Below the pieces are notes generated by a model that did not search any database, was not told where the DNA came from, and saw only the letters and a list, made by a program, of their open reading frames with translations. From Rhodovulum bhavnagarense (lineage in GTDB: Bacteria > Pseudomonadota > Alphaproteobacteria > Rhodobacterales > Rhodobacteraceae), in assembly GCF_004343505.1 (NCBI RefSeq), contig NZ_SLXU01000001.1, positions 124,001 through 188,000 on the forward strand: a DNA stretch of 64,000 nt. Reading direction: 5' to 3'. The translations under genes and the position numbers were made by a program. Below are positions 1 to 9,543 of the stretch, in pieces; the stretch's first letter is position 1; every line of letters starts with the position of its first letter.

Positions 1-47
1 TGCCGATGAAGATGATCGAACGGCTCGAAAGCCGGATGGGAGGCTGA
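1..47 (+). CDS. 3' end of an upstream gene (partial)
   Basis: An open frame runs from the window edge to a TGA at 45-47 and encodes about 15 residues ending ...MIERLESRMGG. The next gene starts three bases later, so the two are probably co-transcribed. RND pumps are usually preceded by their periplasmic adaptor (membrane fusion protein), so this may be the C-terminus of an HlyD-type adaptor. That is inference from position only; the visible residues are not diagnostic. Confidence 0.55.
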   Translation, partial: PMKMIERLESRMGG

Positions 48-50
48 TCC

Positions 51-3000
51 ATGTCCCGCTTTCCCAGCGCCGCGGGCGGTTTGCTATCTTATTTCACGCG
101 CCACCGGACGGCGGCGAACCTGTTGTTGGTGATCCTGATCGTGGCAGGCCTCGTGGCCGCACCGCGGATGCGGGCACAGTTTTTCCCCGACGTGGTGATC
201 GACGATATTTCTGTCGCGATCCAGTGGGAAGGCGCGGGTGCCGAGGATGTGGATGCAGGCATCGTGCAAGTGCTGGAGCCTGTCTTGCTGGCCGTCGAGG
301 GTGTCGAGGGAAGCAGTTCGCGCTCTTCCGAGGGCAGCGCGATGATTACGCTGGAATTCGAACCCGGCTGGGATATGGGGCGGGCCGCCGACGAGGTGCA
401 GGCCGCCGTCGACGGTGTGACGACCCTGCCCGATGAGGCCGAGGAACCAGAAGTGCGCCGCGGCGCATGGCGCGACCGGGTAACCGACGTGGTCATCACC
501 GGGCCCGTAGCGCCGGACCAGTTGGGCCGCTTTGCCGATGAATTGGTGACGCGGCTTTTCGCGGTCGGTGTAACGCGCACGACCATCCAGGGCCTTGCTG
601 CCTCCGAAACGGTGATCGAGGTTCCTTCGGGGGAACTCATCCGCCATGACGTGACCATGGCCCAGATTGCCGAGGCCATCGCCGCCGAGGTCGACACGGC
701 CCCGGCCGGCGACGTCGCGGGCGGTAGCGCGCGGGTGCGCACCGGCGTGGAAAAGCGCGCCGCCGACCGGATCGCGGAAATCGTGCTGCGTTCCAACGCG
801 GACGGCTCGAAACTGACCGTGGGCGATGTCGCCACGATCCGGCTTGAAGGCGTGGATCGCGCAAGGGCCTATTTCGTGGATGAAAATCCAGCAATCAGCG
901 TGCGGGTCGATCGATCGGCGCAGGGCGATGCCATTGCCTTGCAACACCGGGTCGAAGAAGTGGCGGCCGAGTTGCAGGCGACCCTCCCCCCCGGCGTGTC
1001 GGTCGACCTGATCCGCACGCGGGCGGATTACATCCAGGGGCGGCTGGATATCCTGCTCGATAACGGGCTGATGGGGCTGGGGCTGGTGCTGGTGCTGTTG
1101 TTCCTGTTTCTCAATGCGCGCACGGCCTTCTGGGTGGCCGCGGGCATCCCGGTGGCGATGCTGGCCACGGTCGCGCTGATGTATGTGTCGGGCCTGACGA
1201 TCAACATGATCTCGCTGTTCGCGCTGATCATCACGCTGGGCATCGTGGTCGATGACGCGATCGTGGTCGGCGAACATGCCGATTTCCGCGCCCGCCGACT
1301 GGGCGAGGGGCCTGTAGAGGCCGCAGAAAATGCCGCGCGCCGCATGGCTGCACCGGTCTTTTCATCGACCTTGACCACGGTGATCGCGTTTTTCGGGCTG
1401 GTTCTGATCGGTGGCCGGTTCGGTGACATGATTGCCGACATTCCCTTCACGGTGATCGTGGTGCTGTTGGCCTCTCTGGTCGAATGTTTTCTGATCCTGC
1501 CCAACCACATGGCCCATGCCCTCGCCCATTCGGCGAAACAGCATTGGTACGATGCACCCTCCAGGGTGGTCAATCGCGGGTTTGGCTGGTTTCGGCGCAG
1601 CCTTTTTCGTCCCTTCATGGCCGGTGTGGTCTGGGCGCGTTACCCGGTGATGGCCCTGACCATCCTGTTGCTTGCCAGCCAGGTGTCGCTCTTGATCCGG
1701 GGCGATGTGCCGTGGCGCTTTTTCAACGCGCCCGAGCAAAGCTCGGTCACCGGGAATTTTGCCATGCTTCCGGGGGCAACCCGCGAGGACACGCTGGAAA
1801 TGATGCGTGAGATGCAGCGCGCAACCGAAGAGGTCGCCGCGAGATATGAGGCAGAGCATGGCGTTAACCCGCTGGATTACGTGCTGGCCCAGGTTGGGGG
1901 CACGACCGGGCGCGGGCTTGCCGGGGCGGATACCAAGGATGAGGATCTGCTGGGCTCGATCGCAATCGAACTTATCGACGCCGATCTGCGCTCCTATTCC
2001 TCGTTTCAGTTCGTCGGCGAGTTGCAGGACGCCGTGCGCCAGCATCCAAGGGTCGAAACCGTCAGCTTTCGCGGCTGGCGCGCGGGACCCGGTGGCGATG
2101 CGCTGGACGTGCAATTCTACGGGGCCGATGCCGATACGCTGAAAGCCGCGGCCGAGGCGCTGAAGACCGAGCTTGCCCAGTATGGTGAGGTCTCCGCCGT
2201 CGAGGACAGCATGGCCTATGACAAGGAAGAGCTGATCCTCGACCTGACCCCGCAAGGGTCGGCATTGGGTTTCACCATTGATGGTCTTGGCGGCGTGCTG
2301 CGTCACCGCCTGAACGGGATCGAGGCCGCGACCTATCCCGACGGCCCCCGCTCGGCCACGATCCGGGTGGAACTGCCCGAGGGCGAGCTGACCGCCGATT
2401 TCCTCGAACGCACCCTGCTGCGCGCGCCCTCTGGGCAATACTTGCCGCTGTCCGACATCGTGACCGTGCAACAGCGAACCGGATTTTCCACCGTGCGGCG
2501 CGAAAACGGGCTGCGCGTGGTGTCGGTTACTGGCGACATTTCCGAGGACGACCCGGCCCGCGCCGAACAGATCATGACCGAACTGCAGGAGGTGATCCTG
2601 CCCCGGATCGAGTCAGAGCATGGCGTCGCATGGCGCCTATCGGGCCTGGCCGAGCAAGAAAGCGAGTTTCTTGCAGATGCGAAATTCGGTCTCTACATCA
2701 CCCTGATCGGAATCTACCTCGTGCTGGCCTGGATATTCTCAAGCTGGACAAGGCCCGTGGTGGTGATGGCGGTGATCCCCTTTGGGCTGATCGGGGTGGT
2801 TTACGGCCACATGCATTGGGGTGTGCCCCTGTCGATGTTCACAGTGGTCGGCCTGATCGGGATGGTTGGCATCATCATCAACGATTCCATCGTTCTAGTC
2901 AGCACGGTCGATGAATACGCCCGCACGCGGGGTCTTTTCCCGGCGATCATCGATGCGGCATGCGACCGGTTGCGACCGGTGCTGTTGACGACGGCGACCA

Positions 3001-3449
3001 CGGTTTTGGGACTTGCGCCGCTTCTGTTCGAGAAGTCCCAACAGGCCCAATTCCTGAAGCCCACCGTGATCACGTTGGTCTATGGGCTGGGCTTTGGGGT
3101 CTTTCTCGTGTTGCTGGTGGTGCCGGCTTTGCTGGCCATGCAGCAGGATGTCGCCCGCCAGCGCGCCGCGCTGCGCCATGCTCTGCGCGCGGGGGCGCGG
3201 GGGCGGTCGGTCAGGTTGGCCACGGGCGGGGCGGCCGCGATCCTCGGTTTGTGGTTCGCCGCGACGATGGGCGCTGCGATCGTGACCGGGGCGCTGCCCG
3301 GTGCGCTGACCGGGATGGTGCCGCCGCTTAGTCAGGCTCCCGCGCTGCCTGCGGCTCTGGGCCTGTTTCTCGGGGGGGCTGTGTTGGTGGTGCTGGTGGC
3401 CTATTCGGCCGCGGCGCTGGCTATCGGGCGGGCAGGGCGCGCGGGCTGA
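51..3449 (+). CDS. RND-family efflux transporter permease (AcrB/MdtB-like)
   Basis: An inner-membrane, proton-driven resistance-nodulation-division pump of 1132 residues. An N-terminal membrane helix is followed by a large periplasmic loop, then a helix bundle carrying LGIVVDDAIVVGE with the Asp pair at residues 401-402, the usual proton-relay position in TM4. The second half repeats the layout and carries GIIINDSIVLVSTVDE. It is longer than the usual 1020-1050 residues: about 70 extra C-terminal residues (from about 1060) hold two more hydrophobic segments. It follows a probable adaptor gene by 3 bp. Its 3' end overlaps the convergent DsbD-like gene by 49 bp. Substrate cannot be told from sequence; both drug and metal exporters are possible, but the VVDDAI form fits the hydrophobe/drug-type branch. 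Confidence 0.93.
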   Translation: MSRFPSAAGGLLSYFTRHRTAANLLLVILIVAGLVAAPRMRAQFFPDVVIDDISVAIQWEGAGAEDVDAGIVQVLEPVLLAVEGVEGSSSRSSEGSAMITLEFEPGWDMGRAADEVQAAVDGVTTLPDEAEEPEVRRGAWRDRVTDVVITGPVAPDQLGRFADELVTRLFAVGVTRTTIQGLAASETVIEVPSGELIRHDVTMAQIAEAIAAEVDTAPAGDVAGGSARVRTGVEKRAADRIAEIVLRSNADGSKLTVGDVATIRLEGVDRARAYFVDENPAISVRVDRSAQGDAIALQHRVEEVAAELQATLPPGVSVDLIRTRADYIQGRLDILLDNGLMGLGLVLVLLFLFLNARTAFWVAAGIPVAMLATVALMYVSGLTINMISLFALIITLGIVVDDAIVVGEHADFRARRLGEGPVEAAENAARRMAAPVFSSTLTTVIAFFGLVLIGGRFGDMIADIPFTVIVVLLASLVECFLILPNHMAHALAHSAKQHWYDAPSRVVNRGFGWFRRSLFRPFMAGVVWARYPVMALTILLLASQVSLLIRGDVPWRFFNAPEQSSVTGNFAMLPGATREDTLEMMREMQRATEEVAARYEAEHGVNPLDYVLAQVGGTTGRGLAGADTKDEDLLGSIAIELIDADLRSYSSFQFVGELQDAVRQHPRVETVSFRGWRAGPGGDALDVQFYGADADTLKAAAEALKTELAQYGEVSAVEDSMAYDKEELILDLTPQGSALGFTIDGLGGVLRHRLNGIEAATYPDGPRSATIRVELPEGELTADFLERTLLRAPSGQYLPLSDIVTVQQRTGFSTVRRENGLRVVSVTGDISEDDPARAEQIMTELQEVILPRIESEHGVAWRLSGLAEQESEFLADAKFGLYITLIGIYLVLAWIFSSWTRPVVVMAVIPFGLIGVVYGHMHWGVPLSMFTVVGLIGMVGIIINDSIVLVSTVDEYARTRGLFPAIIDAACDRLRPVLLTTATTVLGLAPLLFEKSQQAQFLKPTVITLVYGLGFGVFLVLLVVPALLAMQQDVARQRAALRHALRAGARGRSVRLATGGAAAILGLWFAATMGAAIVTGALPGALTGMVPPLSQAPALPAALGLFLGGAVLVVLVAYSAAALAIGRAGRAG

Positions 3450-4270
3450 TCCCCCGCGCAGCCCCGGATATCGATGGCCTGTTCCGTACTCAGAAGGGTG
3501 ATCCGCACCGAGGCTCGGTCCAGCTCGAAGGGTCTGCCGCTGACAGGAACGAGGTCGGCATGGGCCACCATTGTCTGCCCCGCCCGCAGGGTTTGTGCCT
3601 CTGACACCCAGATCGAGGGATCGCCCAGTTCGAACACCGCCGCCTCGCCGTCGCCAAGTTCGGGCACGTCGATCTTTGCCGTCAGCCGAATTCCGTCGGA
3701 AATCGGTTCGACCGCACAGAGCACCTCGCCCACTTGGGCCTGGTCGCCGGGCATGGGACGCGCGGCAAGGGCTGCGCGAATTGGGGCCTGTTGTCGCCCC
3801 GTGCCCGCTGCGGGCAGGGGCGCGGCGAGATCCAGGTCCATCGGCATGCAGATGTCATGGCATACGCCCAGCTCGATGCGGGCGCGCAACGCAATGGGTT
3901 CGCCCGGACGCGCCGGGGTCAACTCGACCGGAAGCACCACCTGCGTTTCATATCCGATCGTGCGCATGTCGTTGTTCGAGAACAGTTTGGGCCTGGGCCA
4001 ATGCACCTGGACATCGGCCAGGTTATCCGACCCTGACCAGTCAAAGCGCGGCGGAATGCCTGCATCCCCCGGCGCGCGCCAGTAGGTTTTCCATCCCGGC
4101 GCCAAGTCCAGCCGCAGACCAGCCATGTAGGTGCCCGAGGCAGTTTGCCATCCGGGCAGGATCTCTGCATTCAAGATCTGGTCGTCGGCTGCGCCGGCCA
4201 ACCGCGGCTGCGCAACAAGGACAACCAACGCCGCGGCGGCCACAAGGGTTCTGTTCCGTATACAGGTCAT
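3401..4270 (-). CDS. DsbD N-terminal-domain-like periplasmic protein
   Basis: A protein of 289 residues with a signal peptide (basic MTCIRNR, a hydrophobic run, then LAGA before ADDQ). The mature part resembles the N-terminal thiol-disulfide domain of DsbD, with the family-like Cys pair in [14 protein letters not shown] near the middle. No membrane helices or thioredoxin domain follow, so it is a stand-alone soluble module rather than a full DsbD reductase. The ATG at 4270 is preferred because it begins the signal peptide; in-frame ATG 4282 and TTG 4303 lie upstream. It is divergent from yqgE and convergent with the RND pump. The redox partner is not visible. Confidence 0.8.
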   Translation of the reverse strand: MTCIRNRTLVAAAALVVLVAQPRLAGAADDQILNAEILPGWQTASGTYMAGLRLDLAPGWKTYWRAPGDAGIPPRFDWSGSDNLADVQVHWPRPKLFSNNDMRTIGYETQVVLPVELTPARPGEPIALRARIELGVCHDICMPMDLDLAAPLPAAGTGRQQAPIRAALAARPMPGDQAQVGEVLCAVEPISDGIRLTAKIDVPELGDGEAAVFELGDPSIWVSEAQTLRAGQTMVAHADLVPVSGRPFELDRASVRITLLSTEQAIDIRGCAGDQPARPARPIASAAAE

Positions 4271-4384
4271 GGCCGACACCATATCAAGAGCCACGGAAAG
4301 CAAAAATCACATTCGGGCGAGAGCGTTGCGAAAAGTGTCGCGCTCCGGCTTGCGCCGGGAACGGCGCGGGCTCATTCTCGGGAT

Positions 4385-4963
4385 ATGAGCGCGATCCGAC
4401 ACCTCCTTCAGTTGAGCGGCAAGCTGTTGATCGCGATGCCGGGCATGGGCGATCCCCGTTTCGAGAAAAGCGTGGTCTATCTTTGCGCCCATTCCGACGA
4501 GGGGGCGATGGGGTTGATCATAAACAAGCCTTTGAAAGGTTTGTCGTTTTCTGACCTTCTTGAACAACTCGGCATTCCGAGTGCCCCGGGCGCGCGCCCG
4601 GTGCGCGTCCATTTCGGGGGGCCGGTGGAACATGCCCGCGGTTTTGTCCTGCATAGCGGCGACTATGGCGGCGACCGCGACAGCACGCTAAGGGTCGATG
4701 GCCGCTTTGCCATGTCGGCGACGGTGGATGTCCTTGCGGACATCGCACGAGGCGATGGTCCGGCCCGCGCGCTCTTGGCATTAGGCTATGCGGGCTGGGG
4801 GCCCGGCCAGCTAGAGGGCGAGATCCAGCAGAACGGCTGGCTTACCTGTGAGGCCGCGCCCGAACTTGTCTTTGACGAGGCGGACGCGACCAAATGGGAA
4901 CGCGCATTGCGCACCCTTGGTATAGATCCCCTGATGCTGTCCGCCGCCGCCGGACATGCCTGA
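4385..4963 (+). CDS. YqgE/AlgH family protein
   Basis: A cytosolic protein of 192 residues. It begins [21 protein letters not shown] and continues with [21 protein letters not shown] and IINKP, the hallmark N-terminal block of the UPF0301/AlgH family. Later GGPV and [14 protein letters not shown] blocks complete the family pattern. The frame is open upstream to 4145 but the conserved domain begins at the ATG chosen here. The molecular function of the family is not settled; AlgH was linked to alginate regulation in Pseudomonas. It is divergent from the DsbD-like gene. Confidence 0.9.
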   Translation: MSAIRHLLQLSGKLLIAMPGMGDPRFEKSVVYLCAHSDEGAMGLIINKPLKGLSFSDLLEQLGIPSAPGARPVRVHFGGPVEHARGFVLHSGDYGGDRDSTLRVDGRFAMSATVDVLADIARGDGPARALLALGYAGWGPGQLEGEIQQNGWLTCEAAPELVFDEADATKWERALRTLGIDPLMLSAAAGHA

Positions 4964-5017
4964 AGGCGGCAGGGTGATCGCTGCCACCCAAGGCCCGCCC
5001 TTGCCGCGCCCGCGGCC

Positions 5018-5890
5018 TCAGGCGTTCAACACCCGCCCGGCAATCGCGTCCAGCCGCGCGACCAGCGCCGGGTCGCGTTTTTCCGGCGCCGTGATAAGGG
5101 CGTATTCCAGTGCCGTATCACAGCCCTTCTCACAAGGCTTGTGGGCGCCCAGAAGTCCCGGCAACCGGGTCACCATCGCGCGGGCCTTTTCGGCATTGCC
5201 GACAAGCGTCTTGACGATGTCGGCCACCTCGACCGCGTCGTGGTCGGGGTGCCAGCAATCGTAATCGGTGACCATGGCGATCGAGGCATAACAGATTTCG
5301 GCCTCGCGGGCGAGTTTCGCCTCGGGCATGTTGGTCATGCCGATCACGTCGCAGCCCCAGTTTTCCCGGTAGAGTTTCGATTCCGCCAGCGTCGAGAATT
5401 GCGGCCCCTCCATCGCCAGGTAGGTGCCGCCCTGGTGGATTGTGATGCCCTCGTCGCGGGCGGCCTGAAGGCAATGGGCGCCAAGCCTGCCGCAGGTCGG
5501 GTGCGCGACGCTGACATGGGCGACGCAGCCCTGGCCGAAAAAGCTCTTCTCGCGGGCGAAGGTGCGGTCGATGAATTGGTCCACGACCACGAAATCACCC
5601 GGCGCCAGTTCTTCGCGGAATGACCCGCAGGCGGACACCGACACGATATCTGTCGTCCCCAGCCGTTTGAGCGCGTCGATATTGGCGCGGTAGGGCACGG
5701 TCGAGGGCGAATGCACGTGGCCCCGGCCATGGCGCGGCAGGAATGCCATCTTAACCCCGTCCAACGTTCCGGTCAGGATCTCGTCCGACGGTGTGCCCCA
5801 GGGGCTTTCTACCGCTGTCCATTGCGCGTCCTCCAGCCCGTCGATGTCATAGACGCCCGAGCCACCGATCACCGCGATCATCCGTTCCAT
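5018..5890 (-). CDS. mtnP: S-methyl-5'-thioadenosine phosphorylase
   Basis: A cytosolic enzyme of 290 residues that splits methylthioadenosine with phosphate into adenine and methylthioribose-1-phosphate for methionine salvage. The N-terminus IAVIGGSGVYDIDGLED, the phosphate-binding SACGSFREEL and the signature TNMPEAKLAREAEICYA are typical of MTA phosphorylase rather than purine nucleoside phosphorylase. Start ATG 5890; a second ATG at 5881 would remove three residues. The gene stands alone between yqgE and a flavin reductase gene on the same strand. Confidence 0.93.
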   Translation of the reverse strand: MERMIAVIGGSGVYDIDGLEDAQWTAVESPWGTPSDEILTGTLDGVKMAFLPRHGRGHVHSPSTVPYRANIDALKRLGTTDIVSVSACGSFREELAPGDFVVVDQFIDRTFAREKSFFGQGCVAHVSVAHPTCGRLGAHCLQAARDEGITIHQGGTYLAMEGPQFSTLAESKLYRENWGCDVIGMTNMPEAKLAREAEICYASIAMVTDYDCWHPDHDAVEVADIVKTLVGNAEKARAMVTRLPGLLGAHKPCEKGCDTALEYALITAPEKRDPALVARLDAIAGRVLNA

Positions 5891-6038
5891 GTCATCCGCC
5901 CTTTTTTCGTTGAATTGGCATGCGCGCCCCTTCTACCGGGATCAGCCACCAAGTGAAGCCGCAGCGTGGCCGCAGGGGGGAAATCGGAACAGGCCGGGCC
6001 CGTAGACCTGATTTTTCGTCGAAAATCACGTCCGGTAC

Positions 6039-6644
6039 CTAGTCGTCGGGACGATCGAGCGCGAATAGAGCGTCGATCACGGCGTAATCGCGATAGCCCA
6101 TTCGGGCCAGCGGTCGAAACTGCGTGACGTCGAAATACCCCGCGACAACGAAATCGTCGCGCATGTGAATGCCGGTGACTTCGCCGAAAACGGCGAAATT
6201 GGCCGCGCCCGGAAGTTGCAGGATTTGGGTCAGGCGGCATTCCAGGTTTGCGGGCGCCTCTGCTACGCGGGCGCAGGCGATGGTCTGGCAGTCCGCCTTG
6301 GCGATGCCTGCCTGTTCGAATTCGTCGATTTCGCGCCCGAAGGCACCCGAGGTCGCGTTCATCGCGTCACGCATCTCGAAGGCGACGATATTCACGCAAA
6401 ACACGCCGGTCTCGCGGATATTGGCAACGCTGTCCTTGGTGCCGTCTCGATCCGGTTTCGCGGCGGTCGAGGCGAACATCACCTGTGGCGGCTCATAGGC
6501 GACCGCGTTGAAAAAGGAATAGGGCGCAAGGTTGTCGGCGCCCTTGGCGTCACGGGTGGAAATCCAGCCGATCGGGCGCGGCGTGACGATTGCGTTGAAC
6601 GGGTTGCGGGGCAGGCCGTGGCCGTCTTGGGGGCGGTAGAACAT
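6039..6644 (-). CDS. flavin reductase-like (DIM6/NTAB) FMN-binding protein
   Basis: A protein of 201 residues starting MFYRPQDGHGLPRNPF. The block NAIVTPRPIGWISTRD, the downstream APYSFFNAVAYEPPQVMF and the late FGEVTGIHM are characteristic of the split-barrel flavin reductase/flavoredoxin family, which binds FMN. The frame is open to 6740, but that would overlap the divergent GNAT gene, so the internal ATG at the domain start is preferred. The reaction partner is unknown; such proteins act as NAD(P)H:flavin reductases or as oxidoreductases of unknown substrate. Confidence 0.85.
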   Translation of the reverse strand: MFYRPQDGHGLPRNPFNAIVTPRPIGWISTRDAKGADNLAPYSFFNAVAYEPPQVMFASTAAKPDRDGTKDSVANIRETGVFCVNIVAFEMRDAMNATSGAFGREIDEFEQAGIAKADCQTIACARVAEAPANLECRLTQILQLPGAANFAVFGEVTGIHMRDDFVVAGYFDVTQFRPLARMGYRDYAVIDALFALDRPDD

Positions 6645-6722
6645 GGGTGCATATCTCGCTGGCGTTTGCCCCCGGCATAACCCCGTGCTAGGGCCGTTTC
6701 CAGCAGGAAGGCAGGGGCGCGC

Positions 6723-7211
6723 GTGATCCGTCTGGCACAAGAAACCGCGGCAGACTGGTGGGAGGTCGAGGGGCTTTATGACCTGTGCTTTGCCCCCGGC
6801 CGCACCGCGCTGTCCTCTTACCGGCTGCGTGAGGGCGTGGCGCCGGTGGCCCCGTTATCATTGATCGTGCGCGACCGTGACGGCATTCTTGCCGCTGCGA
6901 TCCGTTATTGGCCGGTGCGGGTGGGGGGTGTTCCGGCGCTGTTGCTGGGGCCGATCGCGGTGCATCCCACGCGCCAAGGCGAGGGGCTGGGGGCCGCACT
7001 GATCCGTGCCTCGCTGGAAAGGGCGCGGGATCTTGGCCATGCACGGGTGATGCTGGTGGGTGATGCGCCCTATTACGAACGCTTTGGTTTTGCGCGCCTG
7101 AACGGGGTGATCATGCCGCCGCCCACCAACCCCGAGCGCGTGCTGGGAATCGACCTGGTGCCGGGGGCATGGGCGGGCGTTACGGGCGAGGTGACGCGCG
7201 CGGATGCGTGA
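6723..7211 (+). CDS. GNAT family N-acetyltransferase
   Basis: An acetyl-CoA-dependent acetyltransferase of 162 residues beginning at a GTG preceded by an AGGAAGG-type Shine-Dalgarno run. It has the motif-A region LGPIAVHPTRQGEGLGAAL (acetyl-CoA pyrophosphate loop Q-G-E-G-L-G) and the YhbS-like YYERFGFARL late block. The substrate is not predictable. It is divergent from the flavin reductase gene with about 80 bp between the chosen starts. Confidence 0.85.
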   Translation: MIRLAQETAADWWEVEGLYDLCFAPGRTALSSYRLREGVAPVAPLSLIVRDRDGILAAAIRYWPVRVGGVPALLLGPIAVHPTRQGEGLGAALIRASLERARDLGHARVMLVGDAPYYERFGFARLNGVIMPPPTNPERVLGIDLVPGAWAGVTGEVTRADA

Positions 7212-7258
7212 GGGCGCGCGATGATGGCCGCAACGTGACGCGACGGGAAATTTTCGTG

Positions 7259-7286
7259 AAAAACCGCTGGTCGGGATGCCAGCGGT
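7259..7286 (-). terminator. rho-independent terminator of ptsP
   Basis: On the minus strand an 8-bp perfect stem (ACCGCTGG / CCAGCGGT) with an 8-base loop is followed by five T residues (A5 at 7259-7263 on the plus strand). It overlaps the last base of the ptsP stop codon. Confidence 0.75.
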
Positions 7287-9532
7287 CATTCCCCCCGCCG
7301 ACGCAGCCAGTCCATCACCGCCGGGCGCACCGATTGCGCCCCGCTGGCGCGTGCCGCGTCGATGACCGCACGGGCCTCGGAAAGGTCGCTTTTGCGCAGC
7401 ATGTGCTTGACCGGCCCGATCGAGGCCGGGCGCATCGACAACGCCCTCAGCCCGATGGCGGCAAAGCACAGCGCCTCGACCGGCCGCCCCGCATCCTCGC
7501 CGCAAAAGCTGAGCGGTGTGCCGGTCTCGGCGCAGCGTTTCACGATCAGTTCGAGGAAAGTCAGGAAACTGACATTCAGCGTGTCATACCGGCGGCGCAC
7601 ATGCTCGTTCTCGCGGTCGGCGGCAAAAAAGAACTGTTTCAGATCGTTGCCGCCGATCGAGATGAAATCGGCCTCTTCGTAGAATTGCCGAGGCGCAAAG
7701 GCCATTGACGGCGTTTCCAGCATCGCGCCGATCTCGACCTTTTCGGGCAGGGCGCGGCCAAGTCGCTCTTCGCGTTCCAACTCGTTGAAGACATGTTCGC
7801 GCGCGGCGCGAAACTCGTCGAGTTGCGCGATGAAAGGAAACATAAGGGCGAGCGGCCGACCGTTTGCCGCCCGGATGAGCGCCTGCAACTGCATTCGCAT
7901 AACGCCGGGCCGATCCAGCCCGACCCGGATCGCGCGCCAACCAAGCGCGGGGTTGGGCTCGTCGCGACGCTTCATGTAGGGCAGCATCTTGTCCGAGCCG
8001 ATATCGAGGGTTCGGAACACGACCCGTTTGCCGTCCGCGGCATCCATGACGCGCGCATAAAGGGCGGCCAGTTCGCTGCGCCGGGGCACGTTGGAACGCA
8101 CCAGGAATTGCAACTCCGTGCGGAACAGGCCAACGCCCTCGGCCCCGGAACTGTCCAACGAGGGCAGGTCCGCCATCAGCCCCGCATTCATCGTCAGCGC
8201 AACCCGGCTGCCGCACAGTGTCAGCGCCGGTTCCTTGCGGATCGAGGCATAGCGTTTCAGCGCCTTTGCCTGCATCGCCATCTTGTCGCGGAACGCGGCG
8301 GCGACGGTTTCCTCGGGGCGCAGATGCACGATGCCCTGTTCGCCATCGACAAGGATCGGGTCGCCATTCAGCGCCTCGGTTGTGATCCGGCCTGCATGTA
8401 CGATCAAGGGGATTGCCAGCGCGCGCGCCACGATCGCCGCGTGACTGCCGACCGAGCCTTCCTCCAGCACGATGCCACGCAGAGAGCGTCCGTAATCCAG
8501 CAATTCGCCGGGTCCGATATTGCGCGCGATCAGGATCGGGTCAGAGGGGCGTTCGGCTCCGGTGCGTTCGCCCTGGCCTGTCAGTATGCGCAACAGGCGG
8601 TTGGACAGGTCGTCGAGGTCATGCAGCCGCTCGCGCAGATAGGGGTCGGGAACGGTCTGCATCCGGGCACGTGCGGCGGATTGTTCCTTTTCGACCGCGG
8701 CCTCGGCGGACAGGCCGCGGGTGATATCCTCTTCCATCCGGCGTTTCCAGCCGCGGGAATTGGCGAACATCCGGTAGGCTTCCAGCACCTGCAACTGTTC
8801 GCTATCGCCGTCGGGTGCGCCGTTCAGCATCTGGTCGACGGTCACGCGCAGCCGGTCGACGGCCTCGTTCAGGCGGGCCAGTTCCGTGGCCGGATCATCG
8901 GCGATCGGCCTGGTGACGACCACACGTGGTTCGTGCAGCCAGACATGGCCCATGGCCACACCTTCTTGCGCGACGGTGCCCCGGATCATTGCCGGGCGGG
9001 AATGAAGTGCGCTCAGCGCCTCGCCCTCGCCGACAAAGGCGCCAAGTTCCGTCATTTCGGCAAGCACCATCGCGACGACTTCCAGGGCGTAGATCTCGTC
9101 GTCGGAATATTGCCGACCCTCCTTTGACTGGACAACAAGAACACCCAGCCGTTCGCCCAGACGTTGCACCGGCACGCCCAGGAAGGAGGAATAGATTTCC
9201 TCGCCCGTTTCGGGCATGTAACGAAAGCCGCGTTCCTGCGGCGCGTTGCCGGTGTTGATCGGGCGGGCGGTCTTGGCGACGCGGCCAACCAGCCCCTCGC
9301 CAACGCGCAGGCGCGTCTGGTGGACAGATTCCGGCTTTAGCCCCTCGGTTGCGCATAGCTCCAGGGTATCGGCGTCGCGGAACAGGTAGATGGAACACAC
9401 ATCCGTGCCCACCTGTTCGGCGATGATGCGGGTGATGCGATCAAGCCGCTCTTGCCCTGCACCGGGCTCGGCGAGGGTGTCGCGCAGGCGGCCAAGCAGC
9501 CTGCGGCTCGCGCTGTCCGTTTGTTCGGGCAT
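7286..9532 (-). CDS. ptsP: phosphoenolpyruvate-protein phosphotransferase PtsP (EI-Ntr)
   Basis: First enzyme of the nitrogen phosphotransferase system, 748 residues, cytosolic. An N-terminal GAF domain (about 15-165) precedes the HPr-binding and swivelling domains. The active-site His is at residue 364 in GSVGSHAAIVARA. The C-terminal PEP-binding barrel carries GLFRTELQFL, TLDIGSDKMLPY, GNDLKQFFFAADREN and a final CGEDAGR with the catalytic Cys. The GAF domain separates it from sugar-PTS enzyme I. It passes phosphate to NPr and EIIA-Ntr, which are not in the window. It lies 11 bp downstream of lysC, an arrangement common in alphaproteobacteria, suggesting one transcript. Confidence 0.95.
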   Translation of the reverse strand: MPEQTDSASRRLLGRLRDTLAEPGAGQERLDRITRIIAEQVGTDVCSIYLFRDADTLELCATEGLKPESVHQTRLRVGEGLVGRVAKTARPINTGNAPQERGFRYMPETGEEIYSSFLGVPVQRLGERLGVLVVQSKEGRQYSDDEIYALEVVAMVLAEMTELGAFVGEGEALSALHSRPAMIRGTVAQEGVAMGHVWLHEPRVVVTRPIADDPATELARLNEAVDRLRVTVDQMLNGAPDGDSEQLQVLEAYRMFANSRGWKRRMEEDITRGLSAEAAVEKEQSAARARMQTVPDPYLRERLHDLDDLSNRLLRILTGQGERTGAERPSDPILIARNIGPGELLDYGRSLRGIVLEEGSVGSHAAIVARALAIPLIVHAGRITTEALNGDPILVDGEQGIVHLRPEETVAAAFRDKMAMQAKALKRYASIRKEPALTLCGSRVALTMNAGLMADLPSLDSSGAEGVGLFRTELQFLVRSNVPRRSELAALYARVMDAADGKRVVFRTLDIGSDKMLPYMKRRDEPNPALGWRAIRVGLDRPGVMRMQLQALIRAANGRPLALMFPFIAQLDEFRAAREHVFNELEREERLGRALPEKVEIGAMLETPSMAFAPRQFYEEADFISIGGNDLKQFFFAADRENEHVRRRYDTLNVSFLTFLELIVKRCAETGTPLSFCGEDAGRPVEALCFAAIGLRALSMRPASIGPVKHMLRKSDLSEARAVIDAARASGAQSVRPAVMDWLRRRGE

Positions 9533-9543
9533 TTGCCCCCGCG

